Notes: generated from the letters alone by a model not told the origin. Positions 26,336 to 34,601 are shown, numbered from the stretch's first letter. The stretch is 36,624 nt of DNA from Nostoc sp. WHI (GCF_015714725.1 NZ_WBKM01000329.1:1-36624), one strand, 5' to 3'. Numbers and translations are program-made.

Positions 26336-28813
26336 TTAAACTCTTACTCTTGGTCGCTGGTTAATCTTGATTTTCATACGATTATATAAATCAACTTGAG
26401 GATCGGAATGGCTAATGGAAGCAACTAGGGCATAACGTTGCATATCTATTTCATCTCGATTTGCCCATTTACGGTTACAGATCACAACCAGGATCATGTT
26501 TCCTTCATCATATTTTGTGGATTGAGGAAAGATTTCTACTTGTCCCCTTTGTATTGTCCCCTTTTTCCGCAGGTTAGAACCCGGCGATAACTTGACTTCA
26601 ATGCCAGCACCATATTTTTGCTTTAACTTTTCCTTTGTATCTTCTGTAGACTCATTAGGAGAATTTGCCTTACTCACAGCTTCATAAGCATTTCTCACAA
26701 TTTCGTGGTCGATTCCTTTAAAAAGGTCGAATTCCATTGTGACTCCTAGATATGAGTCCCCGCGAGTTGGGCGAGTTGGCGGGTCAAATGCCAAGCTAAT
26801 TGACAATATACGAGTGCCTTTTGTTTTAATAAAATCAGGTGGCAACTGGGGAATTTCATAAATATGAAAATAGCCTACTTTTATCAAAATATTGTCTTCT
26901 GATAGAACAACATAGTTCTCGGCAGAATACATTGCACGTTGCAAGTCAGGCTGCCCATAGCCATAGATTGCTAATTGCTTTTTAATTTGTTTACTTTGAG
27001 ACTTATTGCTTTTACATTGAAATTCAGTTGGAATTTCCTTGGGAAGAAGTGCAGAGTTAACAATAAGCGCCCGAATCAAATTAGAACTAGCTTCTGGGTA
27101 TTTTGTAAAAAGTTGAGCAGCAAGGTTAGCAACATGAGGTGCAGCAAAGCTTGTACCACTACAGATGTGAAATAAAGAACTGTTAAAATCTTTGGATAGG
27201 GTTAGAACAGAAACACCAGCTACACTATCTGGCAATACATTGACTTTAGGTAGACCTAGACTTTCTCGATAACTGAGGTCTAACACTAAATCTCCACCAA
27301 AGTCTACAACATCAGGCTTAATCATGCCATCTACCCCAAAGCCAGTTCTAGTAAATGGAGAAGGGTATCCTAATAAATTTGCGATCGCCTGACGACGAAC
27401 ATCAGAGGGTTCTGTAATACTACCGCGACCAAATGATAAAGAACCTACGGTCAATGCAATTGCTGAAGTTGCTGGATCAATAATTCGAGCGCTCTTGTTG
27501 AGTAAATAATTTGGGTAGTCAGTCCGTAGTTGCTCATCTGACTGTGCCTCTTCATAAAAAGCATTACCAGCTGAAATTACAAATAAAATGTTTTTATGTT
27601 GGTATTGATAAGCAATTTCATCTATTTTGGCGGCTAGACGAAACTGCTTCAGACCATCTCGGTAAATTTGATCAGCGTTACCTAGCGAAATATTGATGAC
27701 TTTGCAATTAGGATACTGTTCAACAAAAGCACGAATGACTTCATCAAATTGAGTTTCTATTAAAAGATCCTCATCATATTTGTTATTCTCGTCTGTTACA
27801 CGAGCAGAAAATAACCAAGCTATTGGATCAAAGGAACGCTGTTGAATGCAGTTCTCAACATTTCCATAGATGGCAATGCCAGCTACACTTGTACCATGTC
27901 CATGTACATCGTCAGGGCCACCTTTTATGAATTCCCGTTTTGCATCTGGAAATACTTCAGCCTCACCCAGTACTGGAGCAATCAACGGATGACCACGCTG
28001 TACGCCAGAGTCGATAACAAGAATGCCGCAATTATCTTCAGGTGGGGAAACAACTTCGGGAAAATTGGAAATTGGCAGATTATAGTCAGCAGTTGTTTCA
28101 AAAGCAGGTTGGGGAGGGCGATCAATTTCTTTAACAATTTCCTCTAGCAGCAAAAGATTTAAAATTTCGTCAGTAACTTTAATCCGAGCAATACAGAGAT
28201 AGTCACCTATGTAGCTATCACTCATTCTCATAGGAGTAATATCGCTGGTTAAACTTTCTAAGACATCGGCAATATCATCTAAATACTTTCGCATTTCTTT
28301 GCGATCGCCTGTGTGCCAGAGTTCTAAATCTAAAGCGGCAAGTTCACCAGGTTGTACACGCTTTATATCTAACAGATGACCAATGCGATCTTCAGGTTCT
28401 AGGGGAACTAGCTCATCGATTGCCCCTAAATATTCATATTTGTGGCCATCTTTGATCTGACTATAATTTTCTAACCGCTTCTTGAATTCTGTTAGCTCAT
28501 TGTCGGATGAGAAGACAACAATAGCTTTATTGGGTTCACGCGCTAAGACATTTAGTCCTGTTTGAGTTACCAAGTTGTCTGAAAAAGAATATTTTTCAGC
28601 AACTTTGATCTTAAAAATTAATTTTGGGTCAAGACGGAAAGGGCTGTTCTTTTGCTGAACAGGCTCAATAAGGCTAGAAATTTGACTTAATAGCTGCTTA
28701 CCGTGTTCACTAACATCAGTACGTTTTGTACCACCAAAACCACCACTAGATCGTCGAGGTAATTCAATGTTTATTATTCTCGGTAATTTCAGGTGTTCAA
28801 ACTGACTCCCCAT
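26336..28813 (-). CDS. Subtilisin-family (S8) peptidase of an AAA-protease pair
   Basis: 825 residues with no signal peptide, so probably cytoplasmic. An N-terminal region of about 250 residues of unknown fold precedes the S8 domain. The catalytic triad is visible as D268 (LVIDSGVQ), H306 (GHGTSVAG) and S555 (SGTSFAAPH), with the oxyanion Asn in ISAGNA. A roughly 200-residue C-terminal domain follows. It lies 19 bp downstream of an AAA+ ATPase gene on the same strand. Such ATPase-subtilase pairs recur in bacterial accessory DNA. They are thought of as stress or defence modules in which the ATPase controls the protease; that role is inferred here. Confidence 0.88.
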   Translation of the reverse strand: MGSQFEHLKLPRIINIELPRRSSGGFGGTKRTDVSEHGKQLLSQISSLIEPVQQKNSPFRLDPKLIFKIKVAEKYSFSDNLVTQTGLNVLAREPNKAIVVFSSDNELTEFKKRLENYSQIKDGHKYEYLGAIDELVPLEPEDRIGHLLDIKRVQPGELAALDLELWHTGDRKEMRKYLDDIADVLESLTSDITPMRMSDSYIGDYLCIARIKVTDEILNLLLLEEIVKEIDRPPQPAFETTADYNLPISNFPEVVSPPEDNCGILVIDSGVQRGHPLIAPVLGEAEVFPDAKREFIKGGPDDVHGHGTSVAGIAIYGNVENCIQQRSFDPIAWLFSARVTDENNKYDEDLLIETQFDEVIRAFVEQYPNCKVINISLGNADQIYRDGLKQFRLAAKIDEIAYQYQHKNILFVISAGNAFYEEAQSDEQLRTDYPNYLLNKSARIIDPATSAIALTVGSLSFGRGSITEPSDVRRQAIANLLGYPSPFTRTGFGVDGMIKPDVVDFGGDLVLDLSYRESLGLPKVNVLPDSVAGVSVLTLSKDFNSSLFHICSGTSFAAPHVANLAAQLFTKYPEASSNLIRALIVNSALLPKEIPTEFQCKSNKSQSKQIKKQLAIYGYGQPDLQRAMYSAENYVVLSEDNILIKVGYFHIYEIPQLPPDFIKTKGTRILSISLAFDPPTRPTRGDSYLGVTMEFDLFKGIDHEIVRNAYEAVSKANSPNESTEDTKEKLKQKYGAGIEVKLSPGSNLRKKGTIQRGQVEIFPQSTKYDEGNMILVVICNRKWANRDEIDMQRYALVASISHSDPQVDLYNRMKIKINQRPRVRV

Positions 28814-28832
28814 TGTAGTTCGACGTAAATAA

Positions 28833-29843
28833 TTATTTTGAGTTTGCTATTATACTTTGTCTTTCTAAAAAACGTCCGATCGCAACCTCTAAATCATCAG
28901 CAGTCAAGGTACGTTCACCCCGTAGAATCACAGCTTTAATTGCATCAGAGCATATACGCTCTATATCTGCTCCAGTAGCATTCTCAAGTCGATCAGCAAA
29001 GGTAGACAGATCAATAGCAGTATAACGGATAGCAGATAAGTAGCAACTCAAAAGAGCCGTCCGCAGTTCAACTGATGGGTTATCAAAGAAAATAACTTCA
29101 TCAAATCGTCGCCAAACTGCACTGTCCAGCAGTTTCTCGTGATTGGTGGCGGCGACAAATATACTTTGATTAGTCGCATTATCGATAAGTTGTAGCAAGC
29201 TATTCACTAAGCGTTTGACTTCACCATGTTCATTTAAATTATCGCGATCGCGGGCGATCGCATCAAACTCATCAAACAAAACAAGCCATTCTCCCTTTTC
29301 AATGTAAGTAAAAATCTTCTGAAGATTGGTTGCAGTTTCACCTAAGTAAGAAGAGAATACTGCCGTTAGGTTCACATAAACGAGCGGCAGCCCTAGTGCG
29401 CTGGAGAGGACTTTTGCAGTTTGAGTTTTGCCACAGCCAGGTGGGCCACAAAATAGCAATTTGTTTTTGGGCTTGAGGTTATAGGCTGCGAGTATGTCTT
29501 GCTTACGGTTTTCGAGGACGATTTCTTGCAGCGTATCAAAAATTTTTTCACTCAGGACGATGTGATCCCATGTCAGATCGAATTGTTTTACCTCAAGCAA
29601 GGCAAGCCCAGTATCTTTATCTTTAGGAGGTTCAGGAAACTGGTTGCTCTTAGGCAGGTTAGAAGCTAGGGGTTTGGTGTATCCATTGCCATTTTGGAGC
29701 AGCTTTTCTAAATCTCTAGCAAGTAGAATGTGGTTTTTATTCTTTTCTTCCTCAATAAGTTCCATAGCCGCAGCCAAAAACTCTTCTCTCTCATTGCGAG
29801 AGAAGCTTCTGAAGAGTTTTCTGAGAATTTCGCCACGTGCCAT
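28833..29843 (-). CDS. AAA+ ATPase paired with the subtilase
   Basis: 336 residues, of the FtsH/spastin-like AAA type. After about 100 residues of helical N-terminus comes Walker A FCGPPGCGKTQTA (about 131-143), then Walker B LVLFDEFDAIARD (about 186-198), sensor 1 VAATNHEKLLDSA and the arginine-finger region VWRRFDEVIFF. The C-terminal lid helix carries GADIERICSDAIKAVI. It is not a TnsC: the motif spacing and classical AAA second region of homology differ. It is first in the pair with the subtilase and probably remodels or gates substrates for it. Confidence 0.88.
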   Translation of the reverse strand: MARGEILRKLFRSFSRNEREEFLAAAMELIEEEKNKNHILLARDLEKLLQNGNGYTKPLASNLPKSNQFPEPPKDKDTGLALLEVKQFDLTWDHIVLSEKIFDTLQEIVLENRKQDILAAYNLKPKNKLLFCGPPGCGKTQTAKVLSSALGLPLVYVNLTAVFSSYLGETATNLQKIFTYIEKGEWLVLFDEFDAIARDRDNLNEHGEVKRLVNSLLQLIDNATNQSIFVAATNHEKLLDSAVWRRFDEVIFFDNPSVELRTALLSCYLSAIRYTAIDLSTFADRLENATGADIERICSDAIKAVILRGERTLTADDLEVAIGRFLERQSIIANSK

Positions 29844-29966
29844 ACTTTAGAACCGGGATTGGATACTTTATGTACCCTAATTTATTATAGTATTTTTGTA
29901 CTATACAAAGTTTGAAGACCCAAAAGACCATCTACCTTAGCACTGAAATATTACACCTGACAGGAA

Positions 29967-30059
29967 TCATTCCTCAAGTTCTCTAACTGAGGCAGCCTTT
30001 TCTACTGGATTGCCTAGTTGCTTTTGCTCCATCTTCTTTTTCGCAGAATGTGGGTTCAT
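29967..30059 (-). CDS. Possible 30-residue ORF, perhaps a broken tail
   Basis: An ATG-started frame, MNPHSAKKKMEQKQLGNPVE.., of 30 codons follows the RHH gene on the same strand. Between them lies a repeat-like insert (GGCGTAGACGCGTAGCGGC, read on the minus strand). It could be a small gene or the displaced tail of a longer protein, or chance. No ribosome-binding site stands out. Confidence 0.2.
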   Translation of the reverse strand: MNPHSAKKKMEQKQLGNPVEKAASVRELEE

Positions 30060-30109
30060 AGCAAAGACAACTAACTATGTCTGGCGACAAGCCGCTACGC
30101 GTCTACGCC

Positions 30110-30286
30110 TCATTTCCCTTTTTCCTGAGTCAGTGGAATTGTTCCTTCCGCCTGCGCTTGTTTAACTGCCCGTTTCAGAATTAACACTGCCATTTGCGAC
30201 AAAGAACGCTCCTCTGCATCCGCCAGTTGTTGCAGAGCTTCCTTGTCTTCTTCTTCCATGTAAATACTGACTACAACTTTCCCCAT
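30110..30286 (-). CDS. Small ribbon-helix-helix (CopG-like) protein
   Basis: 58 residues: MGKVVVSIYMEEEDKEALQQ followed by a helix pair ending RAVKQAQAEGTIPLTQEKGK. A short strand (KVVVSIYM) followed by two helices separated by the turn EERSLSQM is the RHH layout, seen in CopG/Arc-type DNA-binding proteins and antitoxins. No toxin gene lies beside it. It is divergent from the small-gene cluster at 30541, whose promoter region it could control. Confidence 0.6.
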   Translation of the reverse strand: MGKVVVSIYMEEEDKEALQQLADAEERSLSQMAVLILKRAVKQAQAEGTIPLTQEKGK

Positions 30287-30370
30287 GTGACTATCATCAA
30301 CTTATCTATGTGTTTCTATATTAAATCAATAGAAGCACATAAATAAAAATAAAATAACATTAAAACTATG

Positions 30371-30433
30371 TATAATTACTGATAAGTCAAAAGCCAGCGC
30401 TCAACTTTTGCAGGGAAGACGCTGACTTTTGGC
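30371..30433 (+). promoter_or_regulatory. Promoter -10 and 5'-leader hairpin of the small-gene cluster
   Basis: A TATAAT at 30371-30376 is followed by a 14-bp stem, GTCAAAAGCCAGCG (30386-30399) with CGCTGACTTTTGGC (30420-30433), perfect apart from two G-U pairs, enclosing a 20-base loop. The hairpin would begin a few bases after the transcript start. There is no T-run after it, so it is more likely a stabilising or regulatory leader element than a terminator. AGGAGA and an ATG at 30459 follow within 30 bases. Confidence 0.45.
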
Positions 30434-30453
30434 CCCCTCTATACAGGAGACAT

Positions 30454-30972
30454 ATTCCATGTGTAAAGCCTGTTTGCTACAAAACAGATGAACACAGAAG
30501 TTATCTACAAGCTTTAGATGACTTCGGAATAACTGAACTATTGGCAAAACTCAGTGATTATGGTGAGCAGCAAGAACAAGAAACTTTAGCGGCAGTGTTG
30601 ATTTCTCACCTAACCCAGAGCATTGATGCTGAACTGATAGCTAATTATTTGAGTGCAATTGCTAAAAATCACCAATATTTATTTCCAGAGTTCATTAACC
30701 AGAAACTTTCTGTTGATTTACCCGACGATTTTCCTGATACAGCCAAAACACCCCGCTTTTTGTACGGCGATAGATTACGCTGGCTTAGTTCTGACACCGA
30801 CTGGGGAATAGTGATTGGCAGATTTTACAGCTTTGCTCCACATCTTTGCTGCTGGAGTTGGTGCTACCTAATTTCGTTAAGCAAAGACAGCCTCAGTGCC
30901 GCTTGGACATCTGCCGATATCGCTTGGGAGGAGGATTTAGAACCACTGGAAGGAGAGCCAGTATATGACTAA
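30454..30972 (+). CDS. Hypothetical protein with uncertain or frameshifted start
   Basis: From the TTG at 30541 the product is 143 residues with no recognised domain; the C-terminal half contains FLYGDRLRWLSSDTDWGIVIGRFYSFAPH. The frame stays open further upstream (..YLQALDDFGITELLAKL), coding-like sequence without a good start. The well-placed ATG at 30459, behind AGGAGA, is in another frame and stops after ten codons. Either a non-standard start (ATT at 30454) is used or a one-base shift near the 5' end separates start and body. The gene overlaps the next one by 8 bp. Similar products occur in cyanobacterial accessory DNA. Confidence 0.55.
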   Translation: MPCVKPVCYKTDEHRSYLQALDDFGITELLAKLSDYGEQQEQETLAAVLISHLTQSIDAELIANYLSAIAKNHQYLFPEFINQKLSVDLPDDFPDTAKTPRFLYGDRLRWLSSDTDWGIVIGRFYSFAPHLCCWSWCYLISLSKDSLSAAWTSADIAWEEDLEPLEGEPVYD

Positions 30973-31270
30973 TCCCCGCCCTCTACAAGAACGGGAGCAA
31001 AACCTGATTGACCTTTACAGCCATTGTAAACTAGGAATGACACCCAAGAATTTTTATGCCAAGTGGGATGTCAATCATGAAGCGATCGCTCGAATTTGCT
31101 CTCGTTCACTTTCAACTGTCCGGCGTTGGTTTTCCAAGGGTCGCAATTACCACAGTCCCATGCCCAGTGATTTACGCCATCTTGCCCTGATGGACTTCCT
31201 GCTAGAACACTTCGAGGAAATTCCCGAAGAATGTCTAAAGATACTCTGTTCTCTCACAGGGCATAAGTAG
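30965..31270 (+). CDS. Small helix-turn-helix protein
   Basis: 101 residues with a plausible HTH: EAIARICSRSLSTVRRWFSKG, where two helices flank a turn and the second carries SLSTVRRWF. It starts inside the end of the previous gene (8-bp overlap), so translation is coupled. It could regulate the local cargo cluster or be a truncated transposase-like DNA binder. The target is unknown. Confidence 0.65.
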   Translation: MTNPRPLQEREQNLIDLYSHCKLGMTPKNFYAKWDVNHEAIARICSRSLSTVRRWFSKGRNYHSPMPSDLRHLALMDFLLEHFEEIPEECLKILCSLTGHK

Positions 31271-31428
31271 GAATCAAAAAGTCAACTAATTGCAATATCA
31301 TTCTGACATTTTTTTACCAGCCACTCTCACAGTAGGGTGGCTTTAGTCTTGGGAATGTTTCAGCAACCTTTGTCGATTATTCAAATCCAATTCACCAGCT
31401 AAACCATAAGTATTGTCAGGAGGGTTGT

Positions 31429-31626
31429 GTGACCTACGTTGAAAAGCTAAATCCTTGGTGTGTAGTCCGCCATTTTCCTAATATGCAACACCACATAGTT
31501 GCTCGTTTTCGTCGCCGCAGTGACGCAGAGGCTTATTCACAAGCTCTACACCGACTGATACCAAGTACAACTTTCACAATCATTTTCAATCCAGCAGTCG
31601 AGCAACCAAAGCAAATTACCCCATGA
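31429..31626 (+). CDS. Small hypothetical protein
   Basis: 65 residues starting at GTG (MTYVEKLNPWCVVRHFPNMQ), with an AGGAGG-type ribosome-binding site about 6 bases ahead that decides the start. The middle, IVARFRRRSDAEAYSQALHRL, resembles small cyanobacterial proteins of unknown function. It is separated from the HTH gene by 158 bp that hold only a possible weak dyad. Confidence 0.55.
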   Translation: MTYVEKLNPWCVVRHFPNMQHHIVARFRRRSDAEAYSQALHRLIPSTTFTIIFNPAVEQPKQITP

Positions 31627-31780
31627 TTCTGTCGTTCTGGAAGTCAACTTAACTTGTAGCAAATTCTCTTGTTTGTTGAAACATATCATATCCCCCCTTG
31701 CTCCTTTTTTTCCATGAAAGCACGGGGGGATGATTTGTAGCTAACATTTGAAAAGTACTACTATGTTTGCACAAACTCCG

Positions 31781-32287
31781 TCATCGATAAGACTTTTGAT
31801 ACTTTCCCATATCGGCAAAACTCAGAAAACATCGGTGACACCAACCATCCACCCACACTGCTGGAATCTTAAATCTTGCCCCACAGTTTGGACATTCTGA
31901 CAACAAAATTAATTGGTGGCGATCGCACCCTTGCGTTATCTTCAACTGCCATTCAATCTTGTGACAAGGTGACTCAACATAACAAGCAGCACATAACCGA
32001 ATCGGCTCAAGCTTCATCCCCACCCCAGCAGGCGGTAACATCTTCGCTAGCCTATCAGCATCAACCTCCACAACCTTAGCCAATGCCTCTAATTGCTGGC
32101 GAGACGGTGGGGGATTAAACCGAAATTTTTCCCATCGGGCGATCGCACCTCCCAACCCTGCTGCTTTACCTAACCCAGTAGGCGTTAAATCATTTGCCCG
32201 TCGAAAGCGTCCTAAAAAGTGACTCAGACTTTCTCCATTTAAAGGTTCTATTTGAAACAGCCAAGGTTGAATCTTTGGAACTTCCAT
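31781..32287 (-). CDS. tniQ: TniQ, target-site adaptor of the CAST
   Basis: 168 residues, the short V-K form (about 167 in ShCAST). The start EVPKIQPWLFQIEPLNGESLSHFLGRFRRAN is typical. It is followed by a helical HTH-like part and the zinc-ribbon Cys/His sets CAACY, CDRH, CPNC and CHRC. TniQ binds the Cas12k-guide complex and caps the TnsC filament. Its ATG overlaps the stop of the tnsB-tnsC' gene by one base (TAATG), as expected for the tnsC-tniQ junction. It is intact. Confidence 0.95.
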   Translation of the reverse strand: MEVPKIQPWLFQIEPLNGESLSHFLGRFRRANDLTPTGLGKAAGLGGAIARWEKFRFNPPPSRQQLEALAKVVEVDADRLAKMLPPAGVGMKLEPIRLCAACYVESPCHKIEWQLKITQGCDRHQLILLSECPNCGARFKIPAVWVDGWCHRCFLSFADMGKYQKSYR

Positions 32288-34317
32288 TATTTGTACTCTG
32301 CTGCTACTTCCTTCAAAGTTGCCAAATCCACCTTTTGTAATCCTTTCTTCAATGCTCGGATTGCTGCTTCTCTGAGAATCATATCCAGCAAACCAATATA
32401 ACCTCCCGTCGCTTCGCCTAAAGTTTTTAGCATAGTCTTACTGGAAAGATTGGAAGCAACTGGCAACTGTAAAACTTTTTTTTCCCAAATTTCAACAGTT
32501 CGCTTAAATTCTTCCCCTGAGAATTTACCAAATCGATGGCAAGCCCGAAAGCGATTGTAAACCTGTTCATCACGCTTAATCACTGCATCCAGGCGATCTG
32601 TTCCTACTAAGACCACAGATATTTCTAATTCTTCACCAATGTCTCGTACATCTTTAAATGTATTTGGCTTCAAGCGGTCGGCCGGTTCTGGTAAACTTTC
32701 GATGGATGCTAGTTCAATTTGTATTTCTTTTTCGGGTTTAACTGGCAATATTTTTTTAGCTTTTTGGAATTCTGTGTTCTCTTGTTTTCGTCGTTCTTGT
32801 TTAGTGAGCTTTTCTTTGACAAAAGTATCGCGATCGCGCACCTCTGCCAAAAATGAACTATTACTAATAGTCTTACCCACTTGCCTGAGCTTACGGCTCA
32901 TAGCTTTAGCCTCATCCAAAGACAATTGCTCAGTTTCTAAATCTTGAGCATATGCTCTAGCTAGAAACTCTTCTTTCTGGTCTTTTTGGCGATATACCAA
33001 GATACTTGTTATGTCTCTGGGGTCATATCGTAGTACAACACTTTCGCCTGCATAACCTGCTAAGTTTTCTCCTCGATAAGTTAAATTTTCAAATTGTAAA
33101 TATCCACCTCTGTAAATTGAGCGTCGCGTTTGCTTCATCAAACATATACGTAACTCTTCCTCAGAAATTAGTTTAGGAGCAGCAATTAGCCCTGCTTCCC
33201 ATCGTTGATAACGAGTTTGATCGCCCAGACGAGCATCAATACTTTGGTTATATTTGTCTACGATGTAACGTACTAAAAGGCGTTCTAACTCTCTTAACGT
33301 AAGACAAGCCTCCTTCTCGGCTTGCTCTGGGCGTTCCTGTACATTTGAACCTGTATAACCTGGCAAACTTGAAAAGAAGTCGGTGTTAAAGGTACCAAAA
33401 GGACGTTCAACAATGCCCCCTTCACTGGGTCGGTCACGCAAATCACAAGAAAAATCCAGTTGTACCCCAATTTGCTTCAAATGTTTAGAGTTAAAATCTG
33501 AGCCACCATCTGTGTAAAAGTATTTTAGCTGACCATATGTTCCCCACTCTTCATGAAGTTCGTATTCTGGGCCGTACTGCTTCGGTAAAATTGCGTGACG
33601 TAGTGCCAATGCTACGACTTGAGAATTCCATGTAGCAAAACCTAAGTTTATTCCCATGATGCAGCGTGAGTAAGTATCTAAAACTGTTGTCAGCCAAGGA
33701 CGACCCAGCAGTTCACCATGCTGATCTACAAGCAATATGTCTGCAAGAGTATGGTCACACTGCCAGACATGGTTACTGTATTCAACTTCTATGTATTGTC
33801 CATCACGGGTTTTGACTGATATTTGAGATCCACGCCAACCACGATTCCTTATATTCGCTTTTTGTTCTTGCTGCTCAATTATTGGTTGCAGGACTCGATA
33901 TACAGTCCTATAACTTGGATACTTCTGTTCCCCTAATTCTGCTGCTTTTGCTTTTACTCTGATAGCAACTTGTTGGGGAGTAATTCGCCTACTACCTTTA
34001 TTGCCTTCTTTATATGTATTGATAATGAACTTTTGCCACTCAGCATCAATACGGTGTTTACCTTTATCAGCCCGTTTTGTGGTCTGGAGTGCAGCTAAAC
34101 CCTCTTCCTCCCACTTTTTCACTAGCCGTCGTACTGTCCGTACTGACTTACCTAGTTTAGCTGCTACTTCCCTTTGCCTTTGCCCGTAGGTAATGCGATC
34201 GCACGGTTCTAGTAGTTGCTGAATCATATCCAGCAAATGCCTATCATCTGCTGAGAGTTCCGTCACAATCTCATCCTTTTCTGCCTCTTGATCGCTATTA
34301 GTATGATCGTCCAGCAT
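32287..34317 (-). CDS. tnsB: TnsB fused in frame to C-terminal half of TnsC (tnsB-tnsC')
   Basis: 676 residues. Residues 1 to about 540 are TnsB. They include the HTH VAAKLGKSVRTVRRLVKKWEEEG and the RNase-H DDE transposase with D188 (QCDHT), D270 (YTDGG) and E304 (EGGIVER), so it should be able to join ends. From A546 the sequence is TnsC: ADRLKPNTFKDVRDIGEELE, VVLVGTDRLDAVIKRDEQV, FRACHRFGKFSGEEF and the end LATLKEVAAEYK. Missing are the TnsB C-terminal tail that contacts TnsC and the TnsC N-terminal half with Walker A and Walker B. The junction (IESLPEP|ADRLKP) keeps the frame. It is probably an internal deletion; fused function is unknown. Confidence 0.92.
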   Translation of the reverse strand: MLDDHTNSDQEAEKDEIVTELSADDRHLLDMIQQLLEPCDRITYGQRQREVAAKLGKSVRTVRRLVKKWEEEGLAALQTTKRADKGKHRIDAEWQKFIINTYKEGNKGSRRITPQQVAIRVKAKAAELGEQKYPSYRTVYRVLQPIIEQQEQKANIRNRGWRGSQISVKTRDGQYIEVEYSNHVWQCDHTLADILLVDQHGELLGRPWLTTVLDTYSRCIMGINLGFATWNSQVVALALRHAILPKQYGPEYELHEEWGTYGQLKYFYTDGGSDFNSKHLKQIGVQLDFSCDLRDRPSEGGIVERPFGTFNTDFFSSLPGYTGSNVQERPEQAEKEACLTLRELERLLVRYIVDKYNQSIDARLGDQTRYQRWEAGLIAAPKLISEEELRICLMKQTRRSIYRGGYLQFENLTYRGENLAGYAGESVVLRYDPRDITSILVYRQKDQKEEFLARAYAQDLETEQLSLDEAKAMSRKLRQVGKTISNSSFLAEVRDRDTFVKEKLTKQERRKQENTEFQKAKKILPVKPEKEIQIELASIESLPEPADRLKPNTFKDVRDIGEELEISVVLVGTDRLDAVIKRDEQVYNRFRACHRFGKFSGEEFKRTVEIWEKKVLQLPVASNLSSKTMLKTLGEATGGYIGLLDMILREAAIRALKKGLQKVDLATLKEVAAEYK

Positions 34318-34333
34318 TTTTACATAATTGTTT

Positions 34334-34353
34334 AATACAAACGTAGTTGTATT
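34334..34353. promoter_or_regulatory. Dyad upstream of tnsB
   Basis: AATACAA ACGTAG TTGTATT is a perfect 7-bp inverted repeat, 17 bases before the tnsB start codon. Its placement over the probable promoter makes it a candidate operator for a CAST or cargo regulator. It does not match the dyad before cas12k. Confidence 0.35.
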
Positions 34354-34365
34354 GTACTATTTAAG

Positions 34366-34591
34366 GGACATTTATTTTGTCAATTTTTATAAAAATGTAG
34401 GCTCACAGCATTTTTGAAGAAAGGACAGATATTTTGTCAAAATTTCAAAAGAGGACAGGTATTTTGGCAATAAGCCTCTAGTAGCCCATTTTCAGCCTAA
34501 AATATTAAAACCCTTACTTGATAAGGGTTTTAAGCTAAATATGTTTGAGGGCATTAATTTGTCAAGTGGTCATTTAATTTGGCAATCGACA
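34366..34591 (-). repeat. CAST right end with TnsB-binding-type repeats
   Basis: Repeats of the left-end type are spread out: 34366-34383 (GGACATTTATTTTGTCAA), 34423-34440 (GGACAGATATTTTGTCAA), 34453-34470 (GGACAGGTATTTTGGCAA), 34553-34564 (ATTAATTTGTCA), and the terminal 34572-34591 (ATTTAATTTGGCAATCGACA). The wide spacing against the compact left end is the normal asymmetry of Tn7-like elements. A 9-bp hairpin, AAAACCCTT/AAGGGTTTT, lies between the repeats at 34507-34531. Confidence 0.85.
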
Positions 34592-34596
34592 TTATG
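34592..34596 (+). repeat. Target-site duplication, right copy
   Basis: TTATG directly follows the right terminus (ending CGACA at 34591), identical to 13941-13945. Retained matching copies mean the element has stayed where it inserted and that no end-to-end rearrangement with another copy has occurred since. Confidence 0.95.
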
Positions 34597-34601
34597 TAAA
34601 T

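Larger units (their letters stand above)
13946..34591. mobile_element. Type V-K CRISPR-associated transposon (CAST), 20,646 bp
   Basis: The element is bounded by TGTCGATTGCCAAATTA at 13946 and its perfect inverse ending at 34591, with TTATG duplicated outside. From left to right it holds end repeats, a delocalised guide, a CRISPR array, tracrRNA, cas12k, a MerR-type regulator, about 14 kb of cargo, tniQ, a tnsB-tnsC' fusion and end repeats. There is no tnsA, as usual for V-K. The left/right naming follows the convention in which the CRISPR/cas12k side is left and faces the PAM. The lack of an intact tnsC makes autonomous mobility doubtful. Confidence 0.95.

Noticed and set aside
28833..29843. 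AAA+ ATPase as a replacement for the missing TnsC
   Set aside because: It has the FtsH/spastin-type arrangement, lacks TnsC landmarks such as ADRLKP and VLVGTDRLDAVI, and is coupled to the subtilase gene.
34507..34531. AAAACCCTT/AAGGGTTTT hairpin as a terminator of an incoming host transcript
   Set aside because: It could act that way, but it lies between TnsB-type repeats and no gene ends nearby, so no separate terminator call was made.
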